The notes under the pieces: model-generated | Seen by the model: the letters and a program-made list of their open reading frames with translations, nothing else | Told to the model about the DNA's origin: nothing | Databases searched by the model: none | Program-made: the position numbers and the translations under genes | NCBI GenBank assembly: GCA_963726125.1 | Contig: CAVSBG010000001.1 | Span: 1 to 64,000 of the forward strand | DNA length: 64,000 nucleotides | From: JAMXLO01 sp963726125 | GTDB lineage: Bacteria > Pseudomonadota > Alphaproteobacteria > Acetobacterales > Acetobacteraceae | Reading direction: 5' to 3' | Part shown: positions 1 to 8,230 of the stretch, in pieces | Layout: each line of letters starts with the position of its first letter | Position numbering within the stretch: position 1 is the first letter of the stretch

Positions 1-33
1 CCAACCCCGTCATGACCGGGCTCGTATGGGGGT

Positions 34-382
34 TTTCTTGTCAAGCGGATTGTGAGCGATGGCAGTTCCTTTTCCGGTGTGAGTGTTGGTCACGTTGGTC
101 ATTGCGTTCAGCATGCTGGGCGACCCCTTTGGTCAGACCTGTCGGTCTGCAAGCTCGTATCCGGTGGAACCATTTGTTCCGTACGATGTTGCCCCATTCG
201 CGGGGCCGGAGGGGTCTGGAGGGGCGGGACCAATCTTGACGGCGGCATATCTCAGCCATAGCCCGGTACGGTGCACCGCCCACCCAGATGGTTGTCAGGC
301 GTCAGGTGGTGATCACCGTCTGCCTGTTTCTCAGTTTGCGTTCAATCTGCATGTCCGCACCTATATTCGTTGCCATCGGCGT
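34..382 (-). ncRNA. Candidate IS-encoded guide (seeker/bridge) RNA region
   Basis: About 350 nt lie between the transposase stop codon and the left subterminal repeat, with no convincing ORF on either strand. In IS1111-type elements the structured guide RNA that pairs with target and donor DNA is encoded in the non-coding end downstream of the transposase, which is this segment and this orientation. The sequence has local symmetry (a perfect GGTGATCACC palindrome at 308-317), but I could not derive a fold or assign the target-pairing loops by eye. This is inference from position and family knowledge only. Confidence 0.35.
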
Positions 383-1537
383 TCAGGCGGCTGCGGCGAG
401 GCATGCGCCGGCTGGCAGCTCACCGGTCTCGAGGTAGCGCCACAGCGCCACCAGCAGCTTGCGGGCGAGCGCCACCACCATGATCTTGCGGATGCGTCCC
501 TTGGCACCGCCGGTGCGCTCGAGGAACCAGCAACTCAATGCGCTGTCCGGCTGAAAGCGCAGCCAGCGCCAAGCCAACTGCAACAGGATACGGCGCACCC
601 GTGGATTGCCGTTCTTGCTGATGCCCTGTTCGCGTTCGCTGCCACCGCTGTTGAACGGTGTGCCGGTGAGCCCGACAAATCCGGCAATCGCGCGGCGATC
701 GGCAAACGAGCGGCAGAACACCTCCCGCGTCAACCCGGTCGCGGTCGCAAGTCCGAGCCCGACCAGGCGGGTCAGCATCTGGATCTGTTGCACCGCGTGG
801 TCCGGTTCCGCCGCCGCCGCCGTCTGTTCGCGAGCCGCCTCTACCTCCCCGATCTGCTCACTGAGCAGGCGATGACGCACCATCAGCCGCTTCACCTCCG
901 CCAGCAGCTGTGGCCGCAGAGGCGTGCCGGCGGCACTGCGCAATTCGTCGAGCCGAACCGCGGCCTTCTTCAGACGCGGCCTGAAGCCAGTGATGCCATG
1001 CAGGCACAGCAGGTTCTCGATGCGGTTCTCCAGTGCGATCCGCTCACTCACCAGCCGCTCGCGCTCCCGTTCCGGCCGCCTCATGTCCTCCTCGGCCTCG
1101 CTCGGAATGCGCACCATCGAGCACACGCGTGGCTCACCTCGCAGCCAGGCCAGCAGCGTCCGCAGCAGCATGTCGAGATCGATCCGATCGGTTTTGGCTC
1201 GCCGCCCCCGTCGCTCCACCGGGATGCTCGCAGGATGCATGATCTGCACCTCGATGCCGCACGCCAGCAGATACCGCGCAATCCAGAACCCGTCGCGACC
1301 TGCCTCGTAGGCCAGCACGGTCCGGCGCACGGTTCGCCCGGCCCGCAGCACTTCTGCCTTCCAGCGTTCGATCTGTTGCAGCAACGCCGCCATGTCGCGG
1401 GCCGGCAGGCTGCGGCGCGGCCGGCGAGCTACGCCCGGCAACACAGCCCCGACCTCCCATCCCTTGCCACTCAATTCCAGTGCCAGCACCAGCGTGCTAT
1501 CGTGATCGAAGGCGGTCGCAGTCGATTGCTTTGGCAT
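383..1537 (-). CDS. IS110/IS1111-family DEDD transposase
   Basis: 384 residues, about the usual size for this family. The N-terminal RuvC-like DEDD domain shows YEAGRDG near residue 80 and KTDRIDLDMLL near 120. The C-terminal Transposase_20 domain contains the helix-hairpin-like segment GLGLATATGLTREVF and the motif SGGSEREQGISKNGN, whose serine is the proposed catalytic residue of these recombinases. The first acidic position of the DEDD set reads LALELSG, so Glu may stand where Asp is usual. I chose the ATG at 1537 because AAGGAAC lies 6 nt upstream; an in-frame ATG at 1603 would run into the terminal repeat. The frame is intact, so the element could be active. Confidence 0.92.
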   Translation of the reverse strand: MPKQSTATAFDHDSTLVLALELSGKGWEVGAVLPGVARRPRRSLPARDMAALLQQIERWKAEVLRAGRTVRRTVLAYEAGRDGFWIARYLLACGIEVQIMHPASIPVERRGRRAKTDRIDLDMLLRTLLAWLRGEPRVCSMVRIPSEAEEDMRRPERERERLVSERIALENRIENLLCLHGITGFRPRLKKAAVRLDELRSAAGTPLRPQLLAEVKRLMVRHRLLSEQIGEVEAAREQTAAAAEPDHAVQQIQMLTRLVGLGLATATGLTREVFCRSFADRRAIAGFVGLTGTPFNSGGSEREQGISKNGNPRVRRILLQLAWRWLRFQPDSALSCWFLERTGGAKGRIRKIMVVALARKLLVALWRYLETGELPAGACLAAAA

Positions 1538-1678
1538 CGCATCGTTCCTTATGGGGTTTGGACAACCGCTAGGATACATGCTGCTGCGACCGTCCACCCC
1601 CATAGCATCTTGACCCGGTCATCTCCATCGGATGGTTGCTGACTGGGATTGCATCGTTCGCAATTTGTTGCGGGTAGC

Positions 1679-1712
1679 CGATGGCCGGGTCAAGCCCACC
1701 CATGATGGGGTC
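1679..1712. repeat. REP-like palindrome (family GTCATGGCCGGG)
   Basis: GATGGCCGGGTCAAGCCC at about 1680 matches the complement of the repeat copies at 15875 and 33508; its right arm (ACCCATGATGGGG) has drifted. It lies just beyond the IS element and before the stop codon of the MFS gene. Confidence 0.6.
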
Positions 1713-1737
1713 GAGAGTCGGTTTTTCGGCGCCTGAT

Positions 1738-3138
1738 TCACACCCCCTGTGGCTGCCGCACGCGCAAGCTGCTGAGGATCATTGCGATACCGGCGAACGC
1801 GGCGGCCATGGCGATGGCCGATTTGGTCCCAAGCTCAACAGCGTTTTCGCCACCATGGGTAATGCCGAACACCAGTGCGACCAGCGCACTGCCCGTGGTC
1901 TGACCGAGCAGGCGCGAGGTGGAGAGCATGCCGCTGCCGGCGCCCGCGCGGTCACGTGGAGCGCTGGCGATCATCAGGCGGTTGTTGGGCGACTGGAAAA
2001 ACCCGAAGCCGATACCGCAGATGGCAAGGCGCCAGGCGACATCGAGTGACGCCGGCCGCGGTGGCATGAACAGGACCAACAGCAGGCCCAGTGTCATCAC
2101 GGCGAGACCGAAGCCGCCGAGCAATCCGGCCGAATAGCGATCCGCCAGGCGCCCGGCGATCGGCGCCATGATGACGAGCGCGGCCGGCCACGGTGTGATC
2201 AGGACGCCAATCTGTATTGGCGTCAGGCCGCTGACGTACTGGAAATAGAACGGCAGCGCCACGAACGCGATCAGCTGCGCGGCGTGTGCGCAGATTGCGG
2301 TTGCCACTGACAGCGCGAACACCGGACGGCGGAACAGGTCCACCGGCAGCATCGGCGCGGTAAGAGAGAGCTGGCGGTGCACGAAGAACCAGCCGACCAA
2401 GATGCTGCCGGTGAATTCTACCAGCACCATGGCCGGCCCCTGGCCGCGTCCGATGCCGTCAAGCGCGGTGATGAACAGTCCGAAGGTGACGGCATTCAGC
2501 ACGGCGCTGATCGGATCGAAAGGATGGCCGGCACGTGGTGTCGGCGGCAGGAAGCGATGCGCGAGCCACAGCGCGAAGATCCCCGCCGGGACCTGCAGGC
2601 CGAACACCCACGGCCAGGACAGCACCGACATGATCGCGGCGGCGACGGAAGGGCCCGCGGCGGACGAACCCGCAACGACCAGTGCGTTGAAGCCGATACC
2701 TCGGCCGAGCATGTTGCGCGGGTAGATGAAGCGCACCAGGGCGCCGTTGACGCTCATGATGCCGGCGCCGCCGAAGCCTTGCAGCACGCGGCCGACCACC
2801 AGTATCGGCAGCGACGGGGCGACGGCGCAGATCAGCGACGCGGCAGTATAGACCGCGAGGCCCCAGATATAGACCCGGCGATGCCCATGGATGTCGCCGA
2901 TGGAGGCAAACGGCAGCAGCGTAACGGTCACCGCAAGCTGGTAGGCATTCACCACCCAGATCGAAGCTGAAGGCGTGGTGCCCATATCCGTCGCGATGGT
3001 GGGAAGCGCGATGTTGGCGATCGAGGTGACCAGGACCGACAGCGACACGGCGATCGCGATTGCGAGCATGGCACGCCACCGCTGCGGTGGCGGGAGGCCG
3101 TCCGCCACATCCATCTCGGTCAGGCGTGTTCGCTGCAT
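1738..3138 (-). CDS. DHA2-family (EmrB/QacA-like) MFS drug exporter
   Basis: 466 residues with about 14 predicted membrane helices, the DHA2 drug:H+ antiporter arrangement. SIANIALPTIATDMG lies at the end of helix 1, the loop 2-3 motif is a variant (GDIHGHRRVY instead of GDxxGRR), and GRVLQGFGGAGIM lies in helix 4. The likely role is efflux of amphipathic compounds across the inner membrane; no substrate can be assigned. The open frame continues upstream, but the ATG at 3138 (or 3114) gives the normal short cytosolic N-terminus, and neither has a strong Shine-Dalgarno. The gene is divergent from the thioesterase at 3192, with only 53 bp between them, so both promoters must lie in or near that gap. 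No membrane-fusion partner is adjacent. Confidence 0.85.
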   Translation of the reverse strand: MQRTRLTEMDVADGLPPPQRWRAMLAIAIAVSLSVLVTSIANIALPTIATDMGTTPSASIWVVNAYQLAVTVTLLPFASIGDIHGHRRVYIWGLAVYTAASLICAVAPSLPILVVGRVLQGFGGAGIMSVNGALVRFIYPRNMLGRGIGFNALVVAGSSAAGPSVAAAIMSVLSWPWVFGLQVPAGIFALWLAHRFLPPTPRAGHPFDPISAVLNAVTFGLFITALDGIGRGQGPAMVLVEFTGSILVGWFFVHRQLSLTAPMLPVDLFRRPVFALSVATAICAHAAQLIAFVALPFYFQYVSGLTPIQIGVLITPWPAALVIMAPIAGRLADRYSAGLLGGFGLAVMTLGLLLVLFMPPRPASLDVAWRLAICGIGFGFFQSPNNRLMIASAPRDRAGAGSGMLSTSRLLGQTTGSALVALVFGITHGGENAVELGTKSAIAMAAAFAGIAMILSSLRVRQPQGV

Positions 3139-3191
3139 TGCCGTGTCTGTGTGCTTGACCCCGTGCCGCTTCGTCAACAAGCTGGCCGGCG

Positions 3192-3659
3192 ATGGAAGCA
3201 CTGCAATACGAAGGCGTGGTCCTGCCCGAGTGGATCGATAACAACGGCCACTTGAACCTGGCCTACTATGTCGTGCTGTTCGATCAGGCGACGGATCTGC
3301 TGTTCGATACGCTCGGCCTCGGGATGCCGTATCGCGATGCCACCGGCAACGCAACGTTCGCCGCCGAGATGCACATCATCTACGAGCGTGAGGTGCGCGT
3401 CGGCGAGCGGGTGCGCGTGGTGCCTTACCTGCTCGGCGCGGACCGCAAGCGGGTGCACTATTTCCACGAGATGTTCCATGCCGAGGGCGGTTATCGTGTC
3501 GCCGCGCAGGAACTGATGTCGCTGCATATCGATATGTCCATACGCCGCGTGGCGCCGTTTCCGGATGATCTGCACCAGCGGATTCAGGAGGCGGTTCAGG
3601 CGGATAGGGTTCGGCCACTGCCGGACGGCGTGGGACGCCGGATAGCCATGCCCGGGTGA
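3192..3659 (+). CDS. Hot-dog fold acyl-CoA thioesterase
   Basis: 155 residues. The segment LPEWIDNNGHLNLAYYVVLF near residues 11-30 is the N-terminal strand, active-site loop and central helix of the 4HBT-type hot-dog thioesterases, where the Asp in the WxDNNGHxN motif is the catalytic or nearby residue. Best known relatives are small thioesterases linked to carnitine/betaine (betainyl-CoA) metabolism, but specificity cannot be read from the sequence. It is cytosolic, with no signal peptide. It precedes the ABC importer genes by about 60 bp and may be co-transcribed with them. Confidence 0.75.
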   Translation: MEALQYEGVVLPEWIDNNGHLNLAYYVVLFDQATDLLFDTLGLGMPYRDATGNATFAAEMHIIYEREVRVGERVRVVPYLLGADRKRVHYFHEMFHAEGGYRVAAQELMSLHIDMSIRRVAPFPDDLHQRIQEAVQADRVRPLPDGVGRRIAMPG

Positions 3660-3716
3660 GCCTTCCGCGGCTGCCTCGGTGGCCCTATAAGCCGCGCCGC
3701 ACTGGTGGACCTACTG

Positions 3717-4625
3717 ATGAGTAGCACGACCGCAACCAGCCTGACGGCGCGCGCCGCGCGCGGGCCTGCCTACGCCCGGCGCTATTGGGCCTTCGCGGTT
3801 CCCGCGGCGGCGATCGTGCTGCTGGTGATCCTGTTCCCGTGGGTCTTCACGATCTTCATGTCGCTGCACGACTGGAAGGTGACAGGCGACATCCCGTTCG
3901 TTGGCTTGGCGAACTACGCAAAGATGCTGCGGGACGAGCGTTTCCTGTGGGCGATCATCCGGACCATCTGGTTCACGGCGGGAACGACGATCGCGCCGAT
4001 GGTACTGGGCGTGTGGGCGGCGGTGTGCTTCGCCTCGGAATTCAAGCTGCGAGGGTTGGCCCGCACGTTCTTCGTGCTGCCGATGATGGCAACACCCGTT
4101 GCGATTGCGCTGGTCTGGACGATGATGTTCCACCCGCAACTTGGGGTTTTGAACTACCTGCTGACCTCGGTGGGCCTGCCGCCATCGAGTTGGGTATACA
4201 GCAGCAGCACGGTGATCCCGACGCTGATCATGGTGGAAACCTGGCAGTGGACTCCGCTGGTGATGCTGATCGTGCTCGGCGGCATCGCCAGCCTGCCGCA
4301 GGAGCCGTATGAGGCGGCGATCCTCGATGGGGCGAGCGTCTGGCAGATGTTCCGCCATATCACGTTGCCACTGGTGTGGCCGTTCATCATGGTCGCCGCG
4401 GTGATCCGGATGATCGATGCGCTGAAGACGTTCGACACGATCTATGTGATCACGCTCGGCGGGCCAGGCACATCCAGCGAGACGATCAACATCCTGCTGT
4501 ACCAGACGGCGTTTGCGTACTACGACCTTGGATACGGCTCCGCGATCGTCGTGGTGTTCTTCTTGTTGATCCTGGCGATAAGCTTGGTCTTGCTCCGCGT
4601 GCGGCAACGGGAGGCGTGGCGATGA
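3717..4625 (+). CDS. Carbohydrate-type ABC transporter permease (MalF-like)
   Basis: 302 residues with six predicted transmembrane helices. The BPD_transp_1 EAA loop reads EAAILDGAS at about residue 198; the C-terminal YYDLGYGSAIVVV helix is typical of CUT1 sugar importers. A GTG at 3705 is also in frame; I prefer the ATG at 3717, with GGTGG about 5 nt upstream. Its stop overlaps the next permease start (ATGA). It forms a heterodimeric inner-membrane channel with the following gene, fed by the binding protein at 5514. No ATP-binding subunit is in this operon, so a shared CUT1 ATPase elsewhere is likely. Confidence 0.9.
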   Translation: MSSTTATSLTARAARGPAYARRYWAFAVPAAAIVLLVILFPWVFTIFMSLHDWKVTGDIPFVGLANYAKMLRDERFLWAIIRTIWFTAGTTIAPMVLGVWAAVCFASEFKLRGLARTFFVLPMMATPVAIALVWTMMFHPQLGVLNYLLTSVGLPPSSWVYSSSTVIPTLIMVETWQWTPLVMLIVLGGIASLPQEPYEAAILDGASVWQMFRHITLPLVWPFIMVAAVIRMIDALKTFDTIYVITLGGPGTSSETINILLYQTAFAYYDLGYGSAIVVVFFLLILAISLVLLRVRQREAWR

Positions 4626-5455
4626 AGCGCCATCGCGCGCGGCGGCTGGCAGGACGCGTCGGGCTGTACGCGTCCGTCATTCTACTTGTGTCACCGGCGG
4701 TGCTGTTCTTTCTGTGGATGCTGTCGCTGTCGCTGAAGAACGAGCTGGACAACACCGCTTATCCGCCGGTGTTCATCCCCAATCCGCCCACGCTGGCGAA
4801 CTTCGTCGATGTTTTCGCGAAGAACGATTTCCTGACGTACACGATCAACTCGGTGATCGTGTCGTTCTCGGCGACCGGGCTTGCGCTGCTGTTCGGTGTG
4901 CCGGCCGGGTACGGGATCGCGAAGGCGAAAGCGACCAAGGCGGCGGCGCTGATCCTGATCGCGCGCGTCACACCGGGGTTGTCGTACCTGATCCCGTTGT
5001 TCCTGCTGTTCCAGTGGCTTGGCATGATCGGCACGCTGACCCCGCTGGTGATCACCCATCTGGTGATCACAGTGCCGATCGTGGTGTGGGTGATGATTGG
5101 TTTCTTTGAGGGCTTGCCTGGAGAATTGGAAGAAGCCGCGCTGGTGGATGGCGCAACGATCTGGCAGGCGTTCGTGCATGTGGCGATGCCGCTGGCGCGG
5201 CCGGGGATCATGGTGGCGATGATCCTGTCGTTCATCTTCTCGTGGAACAACTTCATCTTCGGCGTGGTGCTGGCGGGCCGCACGACGCGGACACTGCCGG
5301 TCGCGGTCTACAACGTGCTGACGTTCGAGCAGATCAGTTGGGGGCCGCTCGCCGCCGCGGCACTGGTGGTGACCGCACCCGTGTTGCTGCTGACGTTGCT
5401 CATGCAGAAAGAGATCGTCGCCGGCCTGACCGCGGGCGGCGTGAAGGGCGGGTAA
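4622..5455 (+). CDS. Carbohydrate-type ABC transporter permease (MalG-like)
   Basis: 277 residues. One helix lies near the N-terminus (VILLVSPAVLFFLWML) and is followed by PNPPTLANFVDVF, as in the MalG half of CUT1 importers. The EAA loop EAALVDGATIWQAF is at about residue 170, and SFIFSWNNFIFGVVL precedes the last helices. The start ATG overlaps the stop of the first permease by 4 nt, which indicates translational coupling. It is the second half of the channel for the sugar or sugar-like substrate bound by the protein encoded at 5514. Confidence 0.92.
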   Translation: MKRHRARRLAGRVGLYASVILLVSPAVLFFLWMLSLSLKNELDNTAYPPVFIPNPPTLANFVDVFAKNDFLTYTINSVIVSFSATGLALLFGVPAGYGIAKAKATKAAALILIARVTPGLSYLIPLFLLFQWLGMIGTLTPLVITHLVITVPIVVWVMIGFFEGLPGELEEAALVDGATIWQAFVHVAMPLARPGIMVAMILSFIFSWNNFIFGVVLAGRTTRTLPVAVYNVLTFEQISWGPLAAAALVVTAPVLLLTLLMQKEIVAGLTAGGVKGG

Positions 5456-5513
5456 GCTTTACCTTCGACGCATGCGTTCTATAAGCCGTGTCCATAGACC
5501 CAGGAGGAAACGA

Positions 5514-6839
5514 ATGATCCGCCGTCGCCATCTTTTGGCAGCCACTGCCTCTGTCCTCGCCGCGCCCGCCATCGTGGAGCGCGCCAACGCGCAGTCCGCG
5601 TTCGACTGGAAGCAGTTCAAGGGCCAGTCCATCGAGGTGAACTACCAGCTCTCACCGCGCGGCGACCTGGCACGTACGCACCTGAAGGAGTTCGAGAACC
5701 TCACGGGGATGACTGTCGGCTTCGAGCAGATCCCCGAGCAGCAGCAACGCCCCAAGGTGGCGATGGAGATGGCGACCGGCCATCCCAGCTTCGATGCGCT
5801 CAACGTCGGCATGCACGTGCAGAAGCGGTTGATCGAGAAAGCCAAGTGGATGGAGGACCTGCGGCCGTACATTGCGGACAAGGGCCTGACCAATCCGGAT
5901 TTCGATTTGGCGGATTTCAGCAAGCCGTCAATGGAGGTCGCGACCGGCCAGGACGGCAAGATCAACGTGCTGCCGCTGAACCAGGATCTCTTCATCGTCT
6001 TCTACAACAAGGAGTTGCTGGCGGCGAAAGGCTTCAACGCTCCGCCGAAGACCTACGACGAGATGATGAGCATGGCGCATGCGCTCACCGATCCGTCGAA
6101 GCAGGTGTACGGCTTTGTCGGTCGCGGCCTGAAGAATGCCAATGTGGTGCTGTACGACAACATCCTGCTTGGCTGGGATCAGGAGACGGTCACGCCGGAC
6201 GGCAAGAAGCTGCTGACCGACACGCCGGCCGCAATCGAGGCCGGACAGTGGTACCAGAAGATCATGAAGGAGTGCGGACCTCCGGGGAACATTGGTTTCA
6301 ACTGGAACGAGTGCCAGACCACGTTCATGCAAGGCCGCGCCGCGATATGGTGGGACGGCATCGGTTTCTCCGCGCCCCTGCTGGACAAGACCAAATCGCG
6401 TGTCGGCGACAAGGTCGGCTTTGCGCCTGTGCCCGCAGGCCCCAAGGCCCACAACGCGGCGACCTTCATCGACGGTATCGGCATTCCGGCGACCGCTAAG
6501 AACAAGAAGGCGGCGTGGCTGTTCCTGCAATGGATCACCAGCAAGGACATGCTGAATGAGCAGCTCCGCTCCGGCTCGGGGACGCCGGCGCGCCTGTCCT
6601 GCTACGCGCGGCCGGAGATCGTGAAGGCCAGCGCATTCCCGCAGGAATGGTTCGATACGACCGCGACCAGTTTGAAGATGGCCCGTTCAGGCTTGCCGGT
6701 GATCGTGCCGGTTACGGAGTTCCGCGACACGATTGGCAGCGGACTGACCAATATCGTTGGCGGCGCCGATGTGGCGACCGAGTTGAAGAAGGCGACGGAG
6801 GCGTTCCAGCCGGTATTGGACAAGTCCAACGAAGGGTAG
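5514..6839 (+). CDS. ABC transporter periplasmic substrate-binding protein (SBP_bac_1)
   Basis: 441 residues. The N-terminus RRRHLLAATASVLAAPA followed by ERANAQS is a Tat-like signal peptide with a cleavage site near residue 27. The mature part has the SBP_bac_1 pattern (HLKEFENLTGMTVGFEQIP, then DALNVGMHV, then WWDGIGFSAPLLD). A strong Shine-Dalgarno, AGGAGG, ends 8 nt before the chosen ATG; an upstream in-frame ATG at 5472 lacks this. It captures the ligand for the two permeases just upstream. The family imports sugars, polyols or glycerol-phosphate-like compounds, and the real ligand is unknown. Confidence 0.9.
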   Translation: MIRRRHLLAATASVLAAPAIVERANAQSAFDWKQFKGQSIEVNYQLSPRGDLARTHLKEFENLTGMTVGFEQIPEQQQRPKVAMEMATGHPSFDALNVGMHVQKRLIEKAKWMEDLRPYIADKGLTNPDFDLADFSKPSMEVATGQDGKINVLPLNQDLFIVFYNKELLAAKGFNAPPKTYDEMMSMAHALTDPSKQVYGFVGRGLKNANVVLYDNILLGWDQETVTPDGKKLLTDTPAAIEAGQWYQKIMKECGPPGNIGFNWNECQTTFMQGRAAIWWDGIGFSAPLLDKTKSRVGDKVGFAPVPAGPKAHNAATFIDGIGIPATAKNKKAAWLFLQWITSKDMLNEQLRSGSGTPARLSCYARPEIVKASAFPQEWFDTTATSLKMARSGLPVIVPVTEFRDTIGSGLTNIVGGADVATELKKATEAFQPVLDKSNEG

Positions 6840-6857
6840 TGACGGGTGCGGGTGCGG

Positions 6858-6898
6858 CCCCCTCCCCCTTCCCCCCTCCCGCAAGGGGAGGGGGAGGG
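6858..6898. repeat. GC-rich palindromic repeat (family CTCCCGCAAGGGGAG)
   Basis: C-rich left arm, a centre reading CTCCCGCAAGGGGAG and a G-rich right arm, together able to form one strong hairpin. It lies between two convergent genes and may work as a two-way terminator. Other copies are at 9325, 42378, 42442 and 45600. Confidence 0.8.
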
Positions 6899-6928
6899 CA
6901 GAGCCACTGAACCGATAACTCCGGAAAT

Positions 6929-7789
6929 TTACCCGCCCAGGAACTTCTCGATCCAGGTCTTGTAGTCGCCGTCGCGCGTGACGCGCTGCATCGTCTCGGC
7001 CGATGCAATGCCCTGGAGGTCGCCGGGCTTGGTGCCTTCGCGTAGCGCTTTGAGTGTGTTGTAGACCGCTTGGACCGCGGCGGAGAATGGCTGGTGACCT
7101 TGCAGCGCAATGCGCACGCGGCGGCTGGACAGATAGTCGCGATCCTGTAGCTCGCGGCCCGAGCCACCTAACATCAGCGGTATTTTCACGGCCGCTGAAA
7201 GTGCGTCGAGCTGTTCGCGCGTCATGCCGCCAGCGAAGAACAACGCATCGACACCAGCTTCGGCGTAGGCCTTGGCGCGGCGCACTACATCCTCTGTGCC
7301 GGTGATGGCCGCCGCGCTGGTGCGGCCGACGATGACGAAGGATGGATCCTCGCGGGCGGCGAGTGCGGCGCGCATCTTGCCAACGCCTTCCTCCAGCGAG
7401 ATCAGGGTTGGTTTCTTTTCGCCGTAGGCACGCGGAAGCAGCGTGTCCTCGACGCACATGGCTGCGACACCGGCGGTTTCCAGTTCCTGCACCGTTCGCA
7501 TCACATTCAGCGCATTGCCGTAGCCGTGGTCGGCGTCCACCAGCAGCGGCAGTTTTCCGGCGCGGTTGATGCGATAGGCCTGCTCGGCGAATTCACTAAG
7601 CGTCAGCACGATCAGATCTGGCGCGCCGAGCACTGTGAATGACGCGATCGAACCGGCAAACATGCCGACCTCGAAGCCGAGTTCTTCGGCAATGCGCGCC
7701 GAGATGGGATCGAATACCGAGCCAGGATGAATACATTGGTCGCCCGCTAGGACAGCACGAAAACGTTGACGCCGATCGGTCCAGTGCAT
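6929..7789 (-). CDS. Oxaloacetate decarboxylase-like ICL/PEP-mutase superfamily lyase
   Basis: 286 residues, a full-length TIM barrel of the isocitrate lyase/PEP mutase superfamily. The metal-binding loop reads DADHGYGNALNVMRT at about residue 85, followed by VEDTLLP. It matches, as I recall it, the Pseudomonas oxaloacetate decarboxylase PA4872 better than isocitrate lyase or PEP mutase, including the start (VFDPISARIAEELGFE). The expected reaction is oxaloacetate to pyruvate plus CO2 with Mg2+, or lyase action on a related 2-oxo acid. It is the last gene of a minus-strand operon, with 10 bp to the SnoaL-like gene. The frame is intact. Confidence 0.82.
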   Translation of the reverse strand: MHWTDRRQRFRAVLAGDQCIHPGSVFDPISARIAEELGFEVGMFAGSIASFTVLGAPDLIVLTLSEFAEQAYRINRAGKLPLLVDADHGYGNALNVMRTVQELETAGVAAMCVEDTLLPRAYGEKKPTLISLEEGVGKMRAALAAREDPSFVIVGRTSAAAITGTEDVVRRAKAYAEAGVDALFFAGGMTREQLDALSAAVKIPLMLGGSGRELQDRDYLSSRRVRIALQGHQPFSAAVQAVYNTLKALREGTKPGDLQGIASAETMQRVTRDGDYKTWIEKFLGG

Positions 7790-7799
7790 GGTCGTTCCC

Positions 7800-8219
7800 C
7801 TATTTCAATTGCATGCCGAGTTGTTGGTACAGCGACAGGAAGTCGAAGTTGTTCCAGCCTTCGACAATCTTGCCGTTCTCAACGCGCGCGATGCACATGC
7901 CGGTGATGCTGACGGCCTTGTTGGTCGGATCAGGCATGACGCCAGGACCGGTATGCGTCGCGGTCACGCTGCATCGCGCGGCTATCTTGTCGCCATCGAC
8001 CAGCACGTCCTCGACGGTGATACGGATGTCGGGAAATGCCGCGCGGAACTGCCGATGGAATGGCTTGAAATCGGCGGTGCCGCGCATCGGCTTGCCGTCG
8101 GGCGTGGCGCCGTGGATTAGCGCGCCGTCGGCCATCAGTTCATCGATGATGCTTTCGCGTCCCTGGTTCCAGACTTCCTCGAACCACCGATGCAGCACTG
8201 TTTCGGCTGGTTGTGCCAT
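7800..8219 (-). CDS. SnoaL/NTF2-like polyketide-cyclase-fold protein
   Basis: 139 residues. WFEEVWNQGRESIIDELMADG near the start and HRQFRAAFPDIRITVEDVLVDGDKIAARCSV later are the signature of the SnoaL-like NTF2 superfamily, small cone-shaped alpha+beta barrels that bind hydrophobic or small ring compounds. Members include aldol cyclases, isomerases and ligand-binding proteins, so no reaction can be assigned. GAGGAG lies 7 nt upstream of the ATG at 8219, which fixes the start. It sits 11 bp after the gamma-glutamyltransferase gene and 10 bp before the lyase gene, in one operon. Confidence 0.8.
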   Translation of the reverse strand: MAQPAETVLHRWFEEVWNQGRESIIDELMADGALIHGATPDGKPMRGTADFKPFHRQFRAAFPDIRITVEDVLVDGDKIAARCSVTATHTGPGVMPDPTNKAVSITGMCIARVENGKIVEGWNNFDFLSLYQQLGMQLK

Positions 8220-8230
8220 GGCGTGTCTCC

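Larger units (their letters stand above)
21..1609 (-). mobile_element. IS1111-type IS110-family insertion sequence
   Basis: The element is about 1.59 kb and holds one transposase gene on the minus strand. Its limits come from three observations. A 9-bp perfect subterminal inverted repeat, TATGGGGGT, lies at 25-33 and its complement at 1597-1605. Outside these lie the two halves of a palindrome, ATGACCGGG at 12-20 and CCCGGTCAT at 1615-1623. A CT dinucleotide flanks both junctions (21-22 and 1610-1611). Removing 21-1609 rejoins a site with arms ATGACCGGG/CCCGGTCAT and loop CTTGA, which matches the REP-like repeat found elsewhere in this window (for example at 33508). Subterminal repeats, a CT core, no target duplication beyond the core, and long non-coding DNA 3' of the transposase are the pattern known for the IS1111 branch of IS110. 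Exact ends could shift by 1-3 bases. Confidence 0.8.

Noticed and set aside
83..1642. 519-residue plus-strand open frame over the transposase
   Set aside because: It is antisense to a clear IS110 transposase and has no recognisable motif; long shadow frames are expected at this GC content.
6858..6898. Rho-independent terminator only
   Set aside because: It lacks a T tract and is one of five near-identical copies, so it is better described as a repeat that may also stop transcription.
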